64,000 nucleotides of DNA from positions 76,143,327 through 76,207,326 of the forward strand of contig NC_057861.1 in NCBI RefSeq assembly GCF_019393635.1. The letters are read 5' to 3'. A program made the position numbers and the translations under genes. Positions 44,755 to 55,740 of this stretch are shown here, piece after piece. The notes below the pieces were generated by a model, which had not been told where the DNA came from, did no database searches, and worked only from the letters and a program-made list of their open reading frames with translations. This DNA is from Dromiciops gliroides. Its lineage: Eukaryota; Chordata; Mammalia; Microbiotheria; Microbiotheriidae. Positions within the stretch are counted from its first letter, which is position 1, and each line of letters starts with the position of its first letter.

Positions 44755-46015
44755 TAGGTTCAGGAGTGAGGTGATTGCACCCTGCACCAGGGTGTTGACA
44801 GTGTCAGAGGAGAGAAGGGGGCTTATACAAGAGATGTTATAAATATAGGAATGACAGGACTTGATGATTGATTCGATAGGGGAGTGAAAGAGCATGAAGA
44901 GTAGAGGATGGCACCATAATAATAATTTTAAACTTTTCAAAATGCTTTCAAAATATTATATTATTTGATCTTCAAGACAACCCTGAGAGCAAAGTAATGT
45001 TGTATCCTTATTTTGCAAATGAGGAAACTGAGGCAAAGGATAAGTGATTTGCCCAGGGTCACACAGCCATTAAGTATATGAGGCTGGATTTGAACTTGTC
45101 TTTCTGTATCCAGGTCCAGGACTTTATTCACTCTATTACCTAGCTGCCTCTAGGTTTCAAACATGAGTGGCTGGGAAGATGATGGTTCTCTCAACAATAA
45201 TAGGAAAAGGGGATGGTTTTGGCAAAATGAAAATTAGTTCAGTTGTGGACATATTGAGTTTCAGATGTCCAAGGAAGATACAATTCAAGATGACTAATAG
45301 ACAGTTGGAGATGTGAGACTGGAGAGAGATCAGGTTGGAGAGAGGTAAGGGCCGGACAAGCAGATCTGAATGGAGATGATAGTTAAAAACACGGGAGTTG
45401 ATGAAATCACCAAGTAAAGTAGTATATAGAGAGAAGAGAAGAGGCACAAAGAAACAGCCTTGGAGAAGATCCATGGTCAGCAGATGCAACAGGGACAAAG
45501 ATCTAGCAAAGGAGACAGAGCATACGTGGTCGGACAGGTAGGATGAGAACTGGGCGTCATGAAAACCTAGAGAGAAGAGAGCATTAAGGAAAAGGTGGTA
45601 ATGGACACTGTCAAAGGCTGCAGAAAGGGGCAGCTAGGTGGTGCAGTGGATAGAGCACCGGTCCTGCATTCAGGAGGACCTAAGTTCAAATCCGACCTCA
45701 GACACTTAACACTTACTAGCTGTGTGACTCTGGGCAAGTCACTTAACCCCAATTGCCTCACAAAAAAAAAAAAAAACCCAAAAACCAAACCAAACAAACA
45801 AAAAAAAAGGCTGCAGAAAGGTCAGAAAGGTCAAAAAAGAATGAGAACTGAGAAAAAGCCATTAAGTTTGGCAATTGAAAGATCAGTAGTAATTTTGGGG
45901 AGAGCAGTTTCAATTGAATAATAATGTTGGAAGACCGACTGCCAAGAATTAAAAAGAGTGAAAGGAAAGGAAGTGGTGACATCTACTGTAGTTGGCCTTC
46001 TTGAGGAGTTTAGGG
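44755..46015 (-). mobile_element. L2/CR1-clade LINE with RT remnants
   Basis: The minus strand encodes broken RT blocks (PLLFSLYTTLLGDFINSRVFNYH with LHSDLLV, HLKLNMSTTELIF). A MIR (44925-45150) and a SINE (45627-45808) are nested in it. Confidence 0.8.
45627..45808 (+). mobile_element. Marsupial SINE nested in L2-clade LINE
   Basis: Complete copy; GGCTGCAGAAAGG duplications flank it. Confidence 0.94.
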
Positions 46016-46024
46016 AGGAGAAAC

Positions 46025-46260
46025 GATTGTTCAGTCATGTCTGACTCTTCATGACCCCATTTGGGGTTTTCTTGACAGAGATCCTGGAATGGTTTGCCAT
46101 TTCCTTTTCCAGTTCATTTTACAGATGAGAAAACTGAAGTAATCAGGGCAAAGCGACTTGCCCAGGGTCACATAGCTAGTAAGTCTCTAAGATCACATTT
46201 GAATTCAGGGTTCCTGACTTCAAGTTTAGCACACTATCTACTGCATCACCCAGCTGCGGT
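46025..46260 (-). mobile_element. tRNA-derived SINE with RTE-type tail
   Basis: Antisense: GTCTGACTCTTCATGACCCC, GGTTTTCTTGACAGAGATCC, TGGTTTGCCATTTCC, then the CORE and head. Confidence 0.82.
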
Positions 46261-46517
46261 CCCAGCCCAGGCCTCATTTGGTCATCTTTTAGCCCCTAGA
46301 TGGCTCAGAGTGGGCATAAATAGCAATTGTTTCTATTGTGGCCAGAAACCCTGAGGGTCTCTCCTCCCCCCTTACTTATTTGTTTGTTTCTTTTCTTTTT
46401 GACTAGGTAAAAGGGACCTTTCTTTGCCTCTTTTCTTACCTAGCCTTAATCACTGAGTGGGCTTTGCCTCAGGCAAAATGAGACCTGTGAAAGGCCTTAG
46501 TTTAAAAGGCTAAAGTC

Positions 46518-46852
46518 AGGGGCAGCTAAGTGGCACAGTGGATAGAGCACCAGCCCTGGAGTCAGGAGGACCTGAGTTCAAATTTGACCTCAGACACTTA
46601 ACACTTACCAGCTATGTGACCCTGGGCAAGTCACTTAACCCCAATTGCCTCACCAAAAAAAAAAAAAAAAAGGCCAAAGTCTCCCACTACATCCCAGGCC
46701 ATCTCCAGTCATCCTGATCTATATCTTGCCACTGGACCCAGATGGCTCCAGAAGAGAGAGTGAGGTTGGTGACTTTGCACAGCCCTGCCTCACTTAAATC
46801 CAATGCACTGCAAGTCATGACATCACCCTGATGTCAAACAAAAGACAACAAC
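46518..46852 (+). mobile_element. SINE followed by second module
   Basis: SINE body 46518-46660, with AAAGGCYAAAGTC on both sides, then the CATCTCCAGTCATCCTGATC ... CACTTAAATCCAATGCACTG module (46704-46852), as at 38643-38948. Confidence 0.8.
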
Positions 46853-46854
46853 AG

Positions 46855-48540
46855 GAAGGAGAAAGGATGCTAGCTAGCAAGGATGGATGAATTTTGAGGG
46901 TTGACATGAGTATGTTTGTAGGCAGTGGGATTGTAGTCAGTAGAAAGGGAGTTGCTAAAGATTAGTGAGAGAATAGGGATATAGAGAAGGATGGAATGGA
47001 ATCCCTTGTGAATTGAAAAGGGTTTCCCTTGAAAAAGAGAAGGGCCCACCTCTTCATCTAAGATAGGTAGGGATGAAGGAGATAACTGCATCTGATCAAG
47101 GCCAGATGAGGAAAAGAGAAGAAGAGGGAGCTCTTGGCAAATGGCCTTATTATTTTTTTTTTTCAGGAGGCAAGGTTCTCAACCAGGAGGCTGGTTAGAA
47201 TGAGTGATATGAGAGATTTGAAGAGGAACGAACACCTTTGGAGAATCCACTGTGTTGAACAGGATAGTGAACTGGTCAGAGAGGTGTAAAAGGACTACCT
47301 TGGGGGCAGCTAGATGGCGCAGTGGATAGAGCGCCGGCCCTGGAGTCAGGAGTACCTGGGTTCAGGTCCAGCCTCAGACACTTAACACTTACTAGCTGTG
47401 TGACTCTGAGCAAGTCACTTAACCCCAATTGCCTCACTAAAAAAAAAAGGACTACCTTGCCACAACGAAGTTCCAATCTGAGTTTCTGTAACATAAACCT
47501 GTAGTGAACCCAGTTTAGACAGTTCTGTGATTTTTCTCTAGTTTCAGTAGCAAGTGAGTAGGAGGCAAGGTGGGGAATGGTGGGATTAACCCAAGGCTGG
47601 GTTTGGAAGGACATGATCTTTGATAAGATAAAGATAAAGATAAGATAAGATAAGATAAAGAGGAAAGAGACTCTAGAGAAGAGGACAGGATGGAGTTGAG
47701 GTCAAGATGGGGAAGAGAAGAGAGTGTAATCAGTAGAGGTGGGAAAGAACTATGGAGTACCAGGATTGCCAGTTACATTGAGGAAGAACAGGAGTTAGAG
47801 TCCCAAGGTGGAAGGTGAGGTGGAATGACATAATCTGCAGATTATGATCAGATAAAGAAACCTCAGAGTTAATGAACATGGCAGTGATGTATTTGTGACA
47901 AGAGCCAGGGCATGATCGTCTCTTTGTGTAGCTGAGGTGGGGTGGAGGAATAGGTCACAGGAAATGTTGCAGAACTGGGAGGTTGGGGAGTTTAATGGAA
48001 TATCGCTGGGTATGTTGAAGTTCCCTTGTATAAGGGCAGGGGGTGGAGAAGAGAGACTGTGATGTGAGCCAGGCACTGAATTCATTGAGGAAGGAAGGGG
48101 AGTATCCTAGAGGTGGGGAGACAACAGCTATCAGAATCTTGATTGAGTGATAAATATTGGTTTGAATGACTCTCAGTGAAGGTGGTAGAGGGAGAGCCTG
48201 GAAGTGGCAACAATGGGCAAGACATAATCCAATTCTCCCACCATGATCGGTGAGTCAGGAGTGCAGCCAGAGCTGAAAAAGGTTGTGGGGAGGCTGTGTC
48301 ATCAGGTGTGAGCCGAGTCTCAGTGAGAGCAATAGAATAGATGGAATGAGAAAGGAAAGATTTAAGATGAAATCTAGTTTGTTAGCCTACCTATCAGGCA
48401 TTCCAGAGAGCACAGTAGAAGGGTTGGGTGGCTTTAAAGTAGGGAGCTGGGGGTGGGTGAGATTGGGTTGAGGGGGATGGGAATAAACCTTTTGGAGATG
48501 TGACCTGGCAACCAGTTCTGCACGTTCTGAAAGTCTGGGA
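46855..48540 (-). mobile_element. L2/CR1-clade LINE, C-terminal/3' portion
   Basis: Non-RT part of the same antisense LINE family (GTATGTTTGTAGGCAGTGGG, CATAAACCTGTAGTGAACCC, AACCCAAGGCTGGGTTTGG). A SINE and a (GATAA)n array at 47621-47660 interrupt it. Confidence 0.65.
47303..47447 (+). mobile_element. Marsupial SINE
   Basis: Complete copy; AAAAGGACTACCTTG duplications flank it. Confidence 0.95.
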
Positions 48541-48554
48541 AAGAAAATGACCAT

Positions 48555-49235
48555 CACCACAATCTCGTTAAATGGTTCAAAATCAGAAATGATTCAGCAA
48601 TACCACTGCTAGGTTTATATTCCAAAGACATCCCCCAAAAGAGAAAAAGACCTGTTTGTACAAAAATATTTCTATCAGCTCTGTTTGTGGTGGCTAAGAA
48701 TTGGAAATCACAGGAATGCACATCAACTGGGGAATGGCTAAACAAGCTGTGGTACATGATGGAGACGGAATATTATTGTACTATAAGAAATGACAAACAG
48801 GATGATTTCAGAAAGGCCTGGAAAGACATGTATGAAACGATATATGGTGAAGTGAGAAGAACCAAGAGAACATCGTGCGCAGAGACAGCAATATTGTTTG
48901 ATGAAGAACTGTGAATGACTTGACTATTCTCAGCAATACAATGATCCAAGGCAATCCTAAATGACTATTGATGAAACATACTATCTACCTCCAAAGAAAG
49001 AACTGATATTGATGGAACAGACTGAAGCATGCTATTTTTCACTTTCTTTCTTTTTTTCCTTTTAATCAAGTTTTCTTGTACAAAATGACAAATATGGTAA
49101 TGTTTTACATAATCATACATGTATAACCCATTTCTGATTGTTTGCCTCCTCAGGGCGGGGGGAGGGGAGGGAGGGAAGGAGGGATAAAAATTGAAACCCC
49201 AAACTATAAATAAAAATGTTTATTACAAAAAAATA
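48555..49235 (+). mobile_element. L1 ORF2 C-terminus and complete 3' UTR
   Basis: The best-preserved L1 end here. An open segment at 48687-48914 encodes WKSQECTSTGEWLNKLWYMM-type ORF2 end, followed by a 3' UTR with a G-rich tract at 49156-49184 and AAACTATAAATAAAAATG. Confidence 0.9.
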
Positions 49236-49339
49236 AAAAATGAATATAATTTTATAGTGGCAATAATATTAAAGAAGATATACTACCATTTGTTTTACCC
49301 CTGCAACCTAAGGAGCATGGGATCTTTCCATCCAACTTA

Positions 49340-49490
49340 CTGCTAAAGCCTTCAATATATGTTGATCCTCCAATTAGAAACTCAGCTCTTTGAGAGCAGG
49401 GACTGACTTGCTTTTCTGTTTGGATCCCCATTGCTTATCAAAGTGCTTTACACATAATTAAGCACTCAATAAAAAGCTTTTTCATTGCTA
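49340..49490 (+). mobile_element. L2 3' end
   Basis: TTTGAGAGCAGGGACTGACT, TTGGATCCCCATTGCTTATC and AGCACTCAATAAA are L2 3' landmarks. Confidence 0.7.
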
Positions 49491-49529
49491 CATTGATTTT
49501 CCAGCAAGGGAGTGCAATATCTCAATTGT

Positions 49530-49544
49530 CCGCCAGATGGCACT
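49530..49544 (+). promoter_or_regulatory. CTCF-type motif between PARP10 and GRINA
   Basis: CCGCCAGATGGCACT fits the CTCF core (CCNSYAGRKGGCRSY) on the plus strand, in apparently unique sequence. Confidence 0.45.
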
Positions 49545-50100
49545 ATACTCAAGCCATCAACCAAGAAGTATCCCTAGAGGCCGTCTCTGGTGTTCATGTG
49601 CCAGGTTTAGTGGGCCAGCTCCCGGATTTAGACTAAGGAATAATGTGGCCATATGACTCCAAAGTATTAAAACGGGAAAATCCATGGCTTTACCCCAACC
49701 CTGGGTCTATGAGTTACTCTCTAAGCCCAGCACAACCACTGTCAGGGAAACCACCCCAGGAAGAAGGGGCCAGCCAACCCACCAACTGCTAATTAACACC
49801 CATAGGGCAGGCAAGCCAGTGCTCCTAGGAGGACTCCCATACCTGTCACTCTGCCTGGGGCTTAGATAATAGGGAAGAGAACATGTCTCTCCACTTTCTC
49901 AGTAGCCAATCAAGAGTCCCATCTACTGTGTCACCCACTCTGATATCAATAGCTGCTGGAGTCTTAGGTCTTGGGATCCTTTTTTATCACTTCTGCAGTG
50001 CTGGCCTCAGGCAGTTTCTGTGGCTGCAGCTGGGCCCACAGTATTGGTAAAAAGTGAATAGTTGCTCTTATACTATATCCAGCATGGTAGGCAGGAAGTC
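49545..50100. other. No gene or repeat recognised
   Basis: About 550 bases of apparently unique sequence between the CTCF-type motif and the next SINE. The 61-codon frame at 49684 has no support. Confidence 0.35.
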
Positions 50101-50105
50101 ACTTT

Positions 50106-50261
50106 ATTTTTTTTGTTTTTGTTTTTTAGGCAATGGGGGTTAAGTGACTTGCCCAGGGTCACACAGCTAGTAAGTGTCAAGTGTCTGAGATTGGATTTGA
50201 ACTCACGTTCTCCTGAATCCAGGGCCAGTGCTTTAACCACTGCGCCATCTAGCTGCCCCAG
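50106..50261 (-). mobile_element. Marsupial SINE
   Basis: Complete antisense copy; AGGAAGTCACTTTA duplications flank it. Confidence 0.94.
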
Positions 50262-50689
50262 GAAGTCACTTTAAAGAACAAGAGGGGGAAAAAAGAGAGA
50301 AAACCAGTTCTAGGTCCCAACATCATTCAGGTTTTGTTCCCCTTTCATTATGCAACTTCCTGGCCATTGAAAGCAGGCATCTAGGGCATATTTTTTAGTG
50401 ATGTGGGAAGGGCAGAGTGAGCAGTAGAGAGAGCATTCTAGTTTTCTCTCTGTTCAGAATGATGTCATACTGGGTCCTGGGATAAATAATAGTATGAATA
50501 AATACAAAAACAATAGTATGAGAGGGGTAAGAGAGCATGGCATGACTAGCAGTTATACCTGGAATACTTTCCCTTCTCACCTTCATCTCTTGGAACCCCT
50601 AATTCCCTCCAAGCCCCAGCTCAAGTGCCCCCACTGACAAAAGGCCATTCTTGACATATCAGTTGCTAATGTCCCCTGTCCTGTATTCA

Positions 50690-52560
50690 GGGAAGCAGAG
50701 GTGGCAAATGACACAGTTTTTGACCCCACCGAGCTCACAGTCATATCAAAGATGAATCAGAAGCTAGGAGCATAATTAGGAGACTGTCCAGGTGAGAAGG
50801 AAGGGACTAAACTAGTGTGGTGGCCTAGTGAGTGGTGATAAGGGAGGTAGAATATTACTGAGGAGGTAGAAAAACCAAGATTTTGGTAATTGATTGGTTA
50901 TGGTTGGGGAGATCAAAGGAAGAATCGAAGATAACTCCAAGGCTGTGAACCCAAGGAACTGGATGGATAATGATACCCTCAAAAAAAAGAAGAAAAGAAA
51001 CAGAAATTTGGAGGAGTAGGGAAGTTGAGGTACCTCCAGGATATCTATGGAGATGTGACCTATTAGAGATGAGATGTCCAACAAACAGTTGGTGATGGGG
51101 GCTGAGAAGTGAGGCGAGAGACTAAGGTTGGATTTGTCCATGAATGAATGAATGAATGAATGAATGAATGAATGAACGAACAAGTATTTGTTAATTGCTT
51201 ACTGCATGCAAAGCACTGTGCTAAGTGCTGAGCATGCAAAAGAAAAGCAAGACAGTACCTGCTCTCGACGGGTTCACATTCTAATGTGGAGATAGAATAC
51301 ATATAGGTTTTAGCTATAAGAGAGATAGAAAGATCCGTGGTCTTTAGGGTGCAGTGGCCAAGTCGAAGGTAATGCAGCTTCTTTAATATTATTTCCATCA
51401 ATAAAACCACATTGCTTTTCTGATGTTGAACCATTTGATAGAGCCAAGGATTTTGGTGCTAAGAACTTCCTTTTCTGGGTCTTTAATAGCTTTGGTTGCT
51501 TGGAAGAAAGGGGCTTCAGCACCTAGAGAGAAAGTTACCAGGTCACATCTTCAAAAAGGTTCACTTCCCTGGACTATGTTTTTGGGAGAAAGGCTGGTGA
51601 GGGGGAATTGTTAATGATGTTGGGGCTCAGAGTACTTGCCTATTTCCACTTGTGTATGTGAGGAGGTGGTGGTCAGGGTGGTTTGGCCTGCTTAGAAGCT
51701 GAAGGTGACTTGTCTGCTTGGCCAGAGAGTTGGGCAACAATCAGTGTTGGTGGGTTCCCTTTCCACATGGGTTGCTCCCCTCAATCGTGGTTATCAGGGA
51801 CAGGAAAGAAGCAGATCTGGGGAGTCATCTGGATAGAGATAATAACCAAACCCATAGGAAGTGATCACTAAGAGAAAAGAACATATATAGAAAGAAGAGA
51901 CAAGGGCTCAGACCCTTTGGACAACCCTAGTTAAGGGGCAGCACAGATACAATAATCTAGCAAAGAAGACCGAAAAGCAACAATCAGACACAAGTAGAAG
52001 AAGGACCAAATGAGTAGAGTTATGAAAATTCAGGGAGGAGAAAATAACTAGGAGGAGATGGCCAATAGTGGCCAATCCTGCAGAGGGGGAAGAAAGGAAG
52101 CATTTACCACGTGTCATCAACTGTGCTAAGTGCTTTTAAAAATATACAAATATTATCTCATCTGATCATCACAATAACTCTGGGAGGTAGATGCTATTAT
52201 CATCCACATTTTACACATAAGGAAACTGAGGCAGAGAGAGGGTAAGTGATTTTCCCAGGGTCACACAGTAAGTGTCTGAGGCTGGATTTGAACTCAGGTC
52301 TTCCTGACTGCAGACCTAGCACTCCATTTAGTGTAACACCTGGTTGGTTGCTTCTAGTTAGATGAATGAGGACTGCTAAAAGAAGGCCATTGGGTTTAGC
52401 AATTAAGAGGTCATTAATAACCTTGAAGATGGTTTTATTGGGTCAGAAACCAAAATGCAAGGGGTGAGGAAGTGAAAGGAAGGTGAGGAAGTGAACAAGT
52501 GGAGATAGCTTTTGTTGGGGGGATGGGGTAGGACCTGTGATGTCTTTACTCTAGGGAATT
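50690..52560 (-). mobile_element. L2-clade LINE fragments with nested L2 3' end and MIR
   Basis: Antisense L2-clade blocks (GTTATGGTTGGGGAGATCAA, GATGAGATGTCCAACAAACAG, AGAGATAATAACCAAACCCATAGG). An L2 3' end with its terminal (GAAT)n tail lies at 51139-51300 and a MIR at 52090-52365. Confidence 0.65.
51139..51180. repeat. (GAAT)n array at an L2 3' terminus
   Basis: About 8-9 GAAT units directly abut an antisense L2 3' end, as expected for the L2 terminal repeat. Confidence 0.9.
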
Positions 52561-52989
52561 CCCAATGAGGAACTCTACCAAAGTAGATCTATAATTGTTT
52601 TGCAACTTAGAGAGTCTTAGTTATCCAGGAAGCAGGTTTCATCATCAGCCTTTGGGCCTCATCATTGTATTGATCAGACTTCTTTAGTCTCAAAGCCGTA
52701 GCCTTTTACAATATGGTAGTCACTGTATAAGTTGTTCTGCTTCTTCTGCTCACTTCACTCTACATGAGTTCACATAAGTCTTCTCAGGTTTCTCTAAGTC
52801 CTTCCCTTTCTTTATTTCTTACCACACAACATCATTCCATTACATTTATATACCCTAATTTGTTCAGCCATTCCACTGATGGGCATTCCCTTTGTTTCCA
52901 GTGCTTTGCTACCCAAAATAATTCTGCTATATTTTGTACATATGCACTCTTTCCTTCTGTCATTGATCTCTTTGGAATGTAGTAGTATT

Positions 52990-53240
52990 GTTAGGTCAGT
53001 CAATAAATATTTTTAAAAATAAAATATTTAACACTTAACAAATTTTCATGTCATCCTTGAACAGGGGCCATGCTAATCTTCTCTGCATCATTCCAGTTTT
53101 AGTATATGTACTGCCCAAGGGAGCATTCAATAAACATTTACTAAGCACCCAGTAAACACTAGGAACTGTGCTAAGAGATGGGAGTACAAAGAAAGGCAAA
53201 AGCCGGTGCCTTGCCCTCCAGGAGATCAATAACTTAAAGG
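52990..53240 (-). mobile_element. L2/MIR-type 3' end interrupted by the U6 pseudogene
   Basis: Minus-strand sequence has the familiar ending AGCACAGTTCCTAGTG then GCTTAGTAAATGTTTATTGA. The terminal ACTGACC reappears on the far side of the U6 copy. The whole block interrupts a minus-strand L1. Confidence 0.6.
53021..53126 (-). pseudogene. U6 snRNA retropseudogene
   Basis: On the minus strand the internal U6 landmarks are all present with substitutions: a GGCAGTACATATACTAAAA-like start, GCAGAGAAGATTAGCATGG, and CCTGTTCAAGGATGACATG. The 5' GTGCTCGCTTCGG is degraded and an A-rich tail follows. Near-identical TCAATAAAyATTT stretches on both sides look like a target duplication inside an L2/MIR-type tail. 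No snRNA promoter elements were seen. Confidence 0.88.
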
Positions 53241-53331
53241 GTCAAAGAGTATGCAAAAAAAAAAAAAGTTAATTTGGGGGTATGGAGTTATATAGTTTAT
53301 ATTTACAAATTCCTCTAGAATTTTGCTGGAC

Positions 53332-53488
53332 CAATTTTTTTTTTTTTTTTTTAGTGAGGCAATTGGGGTTAAGTGACTTGCCCAGGGTCACACAGCTAGT
53401 AAGTGTTTAGTGTCTGAGGCTGGATTTGAACTCAGGTACTCCTGAGTCCAGGGCCGGTGCTCTATCCACTGCGCCACCTAGCTGCCCC
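53332..53488 (-). mobile_element. Marsupial SINE nested in L1
   Basis: Complete antisense copy; GCTGGACCAATTTTT duplications flank it. Confidence 0.95.
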
Positions 53489-53698
53489 GCTGGACCAATT
53501 TTTAATCCAACTAACAGTGCATTAATATAACACCCCTCCCATAGCCTCTCTCTAGGAAAGTAATTTTCCATTTTTGGTCATCTTTGTCAATCTGATGAGT
53601 GTGAAGTGGAACCTAGGAGTTGTTTTAATTTGCATTTCCCTTATGATCAGTGTAATCTGGAGTTTAAGCTTGGGCTTTTGCATAAACCTCTCCTCATT

Positions 53699-53868
53699 GG
53701 GGAAAGCTAGGTGGCACAAGTGGATAAAGCACCGGTCCTGGATTCAGGAGGACCTGAGTTCAAATCCAAACTCAGACACTTGACACTTGCTAGCTGTGTG
53801 ACCCTGGGCAAGTCACTTAACCCTCCTTGCCCTGCCCCTACCAAAACAGCAAAACAACAAAACAAAAT
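53699..53868 (+). mobile_element. Marsupial SINE
   Basis: Complete copy; ATAAACCTCTCCTCA duplications flank it. Confidence 0.93.
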
Positions 53869-53869
53869 A

Positions 53870-55050
53870 AACCTCTCCTCACTGATGGAAAAGATGACTA
53901 GCCCTACACAGCATCCTAGACCCAACACAGGTCAGGCTATCCCTGGGGAGGGATGAGGGACGGGTACCAACTAGCAGTTGTTGCTCATGCCTGGAAACTG
54001 AGTGCAAATCCAGTATGGACTAAGGAGAGGACCTGTGCTTAGAGGTAAAGAGACGAAGGGAAAGAATAATCATGAGCCTGAAGCTGTGCACTGGACAAGG
54101 ATCAGGAACAGAAATGAGTAGCAGACCTCAGAGAGGGTGTCTCAAAGCCAGCCCCTAACCTGGTCAGAAGCCTGTAGCTGAACAAACAGAAGACAGAATG
54201 AGGTTTATCTGGGAGAAGGGGTCCCAAGAACAGAACACACTAGAAAGGCCATGAAAGATTTCTGAAAAGTTCCAGGGAAGGACACATAGACCACAATCTG
54301 AGCACAAAGAGGCTGGTAGGAGGACCCTGACTATAGACCCATGGACTAAAGGCAAGATCCTCTTGAAGTGGGGACTTATGGGTCTGGGATGAGTGTCAAG
54401 AACAGGCGGCAGACTCGGCTCCTGGGCCTAACTCATATTTACTAATGTGTATGATTACACCCTCTACTCTCTGGGTGAGGTTGAGGCTGGGGTGCTGTGA
54501 TAGGAGATGGGAGGCAGGCCCAGCTGGTAGGTGATACCACCCAGAAATTCAGGGATCAGGTCTGAGGGTTCAATGGGCATAGAGGAGAGTGATGAGACAA
54601 CTCACATTTATATAATGCTTATATAATGCTTAAAAGGTTTCCCCAGGATTACCTTGTGAAAGGGAGGAAGCAGGGGGAGGGAGTGAAATGGGAAGGGATA
54701 AGGTCAAAGGGGCAAGGGGAATAAAGAGGAGGAGTATTCGAACAGAGGGGAAGGGGCAAGGGGGGACTGGTGGAGGAGATGGAGGATAGAGAAGAATGGC
54801 AGTATAGAAAAGATGAGAACAAAGAAGGGTGGGCACTAGGGAAGAGGAAATTAAGACAGAAAGGGGAGATGAAGATGGATGAGAAGAGGCAAGAGGTTCG
54901 GAAGAGGGGACAGAAGAACAACTAGGGACTGGGGATGTAGAATGGGAGGAGAGGCTCAAAGGTCATCTAGGTCAGTCCCCTAATCTTACAGTTGTGTGCC
55001 CAAGGTCATATAGCTAAGAAGTCAGGATTCAAACCCAACACACTCCAACA
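53870..55050. other. Upstream flank of GRINA, no gene seen
   Basis: Mostly unrecognised sequence. A purine-rich stretch lies at 54655-54960 and a diverged antisense MIR at 54955-55050. Confidence 0.4.
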
Positions 55051-55199
55051 GTCACCTAAGGGGATGAAGAAAGGAACAGAGGAAAAGGGCAAGGATGGAG
55101 GGGGGGGGCAGAGGTGGGAGGAGGATGGTGATGAGGGTCAAAGGAGAATGAATGATGGGGTCGGGGGAAGGAACTAGCCTAAGAGCAGCGATGGATCGA

Positions 55200-55740
55200 T
55201 AGAGGGGGATGACAAGAGCAACAAGGGCACAGAGAGGGTACCCTAGCCCTGGTAGGCGAGAAGCCGCCCCCCCCCCCGGGGGTGGGAGGCGGGGCCCCTC
55301 CCGGCCTAGTGACGTCACAGAACCTCGGACGTGCCCGCCCCACCCCCACCCACCTTCTGGAGACAGCCGGAGCCCAGGTCCCTCCCCAGCACTTGCCCAG
55401 CCGCCGGCAGCTGAGCCTGCACTGCCCTGCTCCGAGCTCGGGGCTCCGGCCCCACCCCGGCCAGGCCCGGCCCGGCCCGGCCCGCCCCCGCCCCCTGGCC
55501 CGCCCACCTGCTTCTTGGCTGCAGCAGTCGCGGCAGCGCAACCCCGAGCCCGGGGCGCAGCCGGCCTGAGAGCCGGGCGGGAAGACGGACGCCCGACCGC
55601 AGAGAGACAGTCACCGCGCCGCAACTGACCGTGACCCTGACCGCGGGCCGCGGGTGAGTGAGAGCGGTGCGGCCTGCGGCGCCCCCCGAAGGCCCCAAGC
55701 AGCCCCGAGGCCCAGCGGCCGCCCCTTCCCCTGCTCCCCT
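55200..55740. promoter_or_regulatory. CpG island with GRINA promoter and 5' UTR exon
   Basis: High GC with many CpGs, several GC boxes (for example the CCCGCCCC clusters near 55480-55505), and the non-coding exon ending at 55653. There is no TATA box near the probable start. The long open frames here on both strands come from base composition. Confidence 0.8.
55310..55317. promoter_or_regulatory. Perfect CRE palindrome TGACGTCA
   Basis: The full 8-base CREB/ATF site lies about 340 bases upstream of the exon 1 donor inside the CpG island. GRINA has been reported as a target of the PERK-ATF4 arm of the unfolded protein response, so an ATF-family site here is plausible. Binding itself is not shown by sequence. 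Confidence 0.6.

Larger units (their letters stand above)
52680..53700 (-). mobile_element. L1 3' region interrupted by L2/U6 and a SINE
   Basis: L1 pieces at 52680-52990, 53240-53330 and 53490-53700 continue one antisense ORF2-end sequence (CTGATGGGCATTCCC; GGTCAAAGAGTATGC; CCAACTAACAGTGCATTA). Confidence 0.75.

Noticed and set aside
48687-48914. 75-codon frame with good continuity
   Set aside because: It is the C-terminal piece of L1 ORF2; no start, no upstream RT domain.
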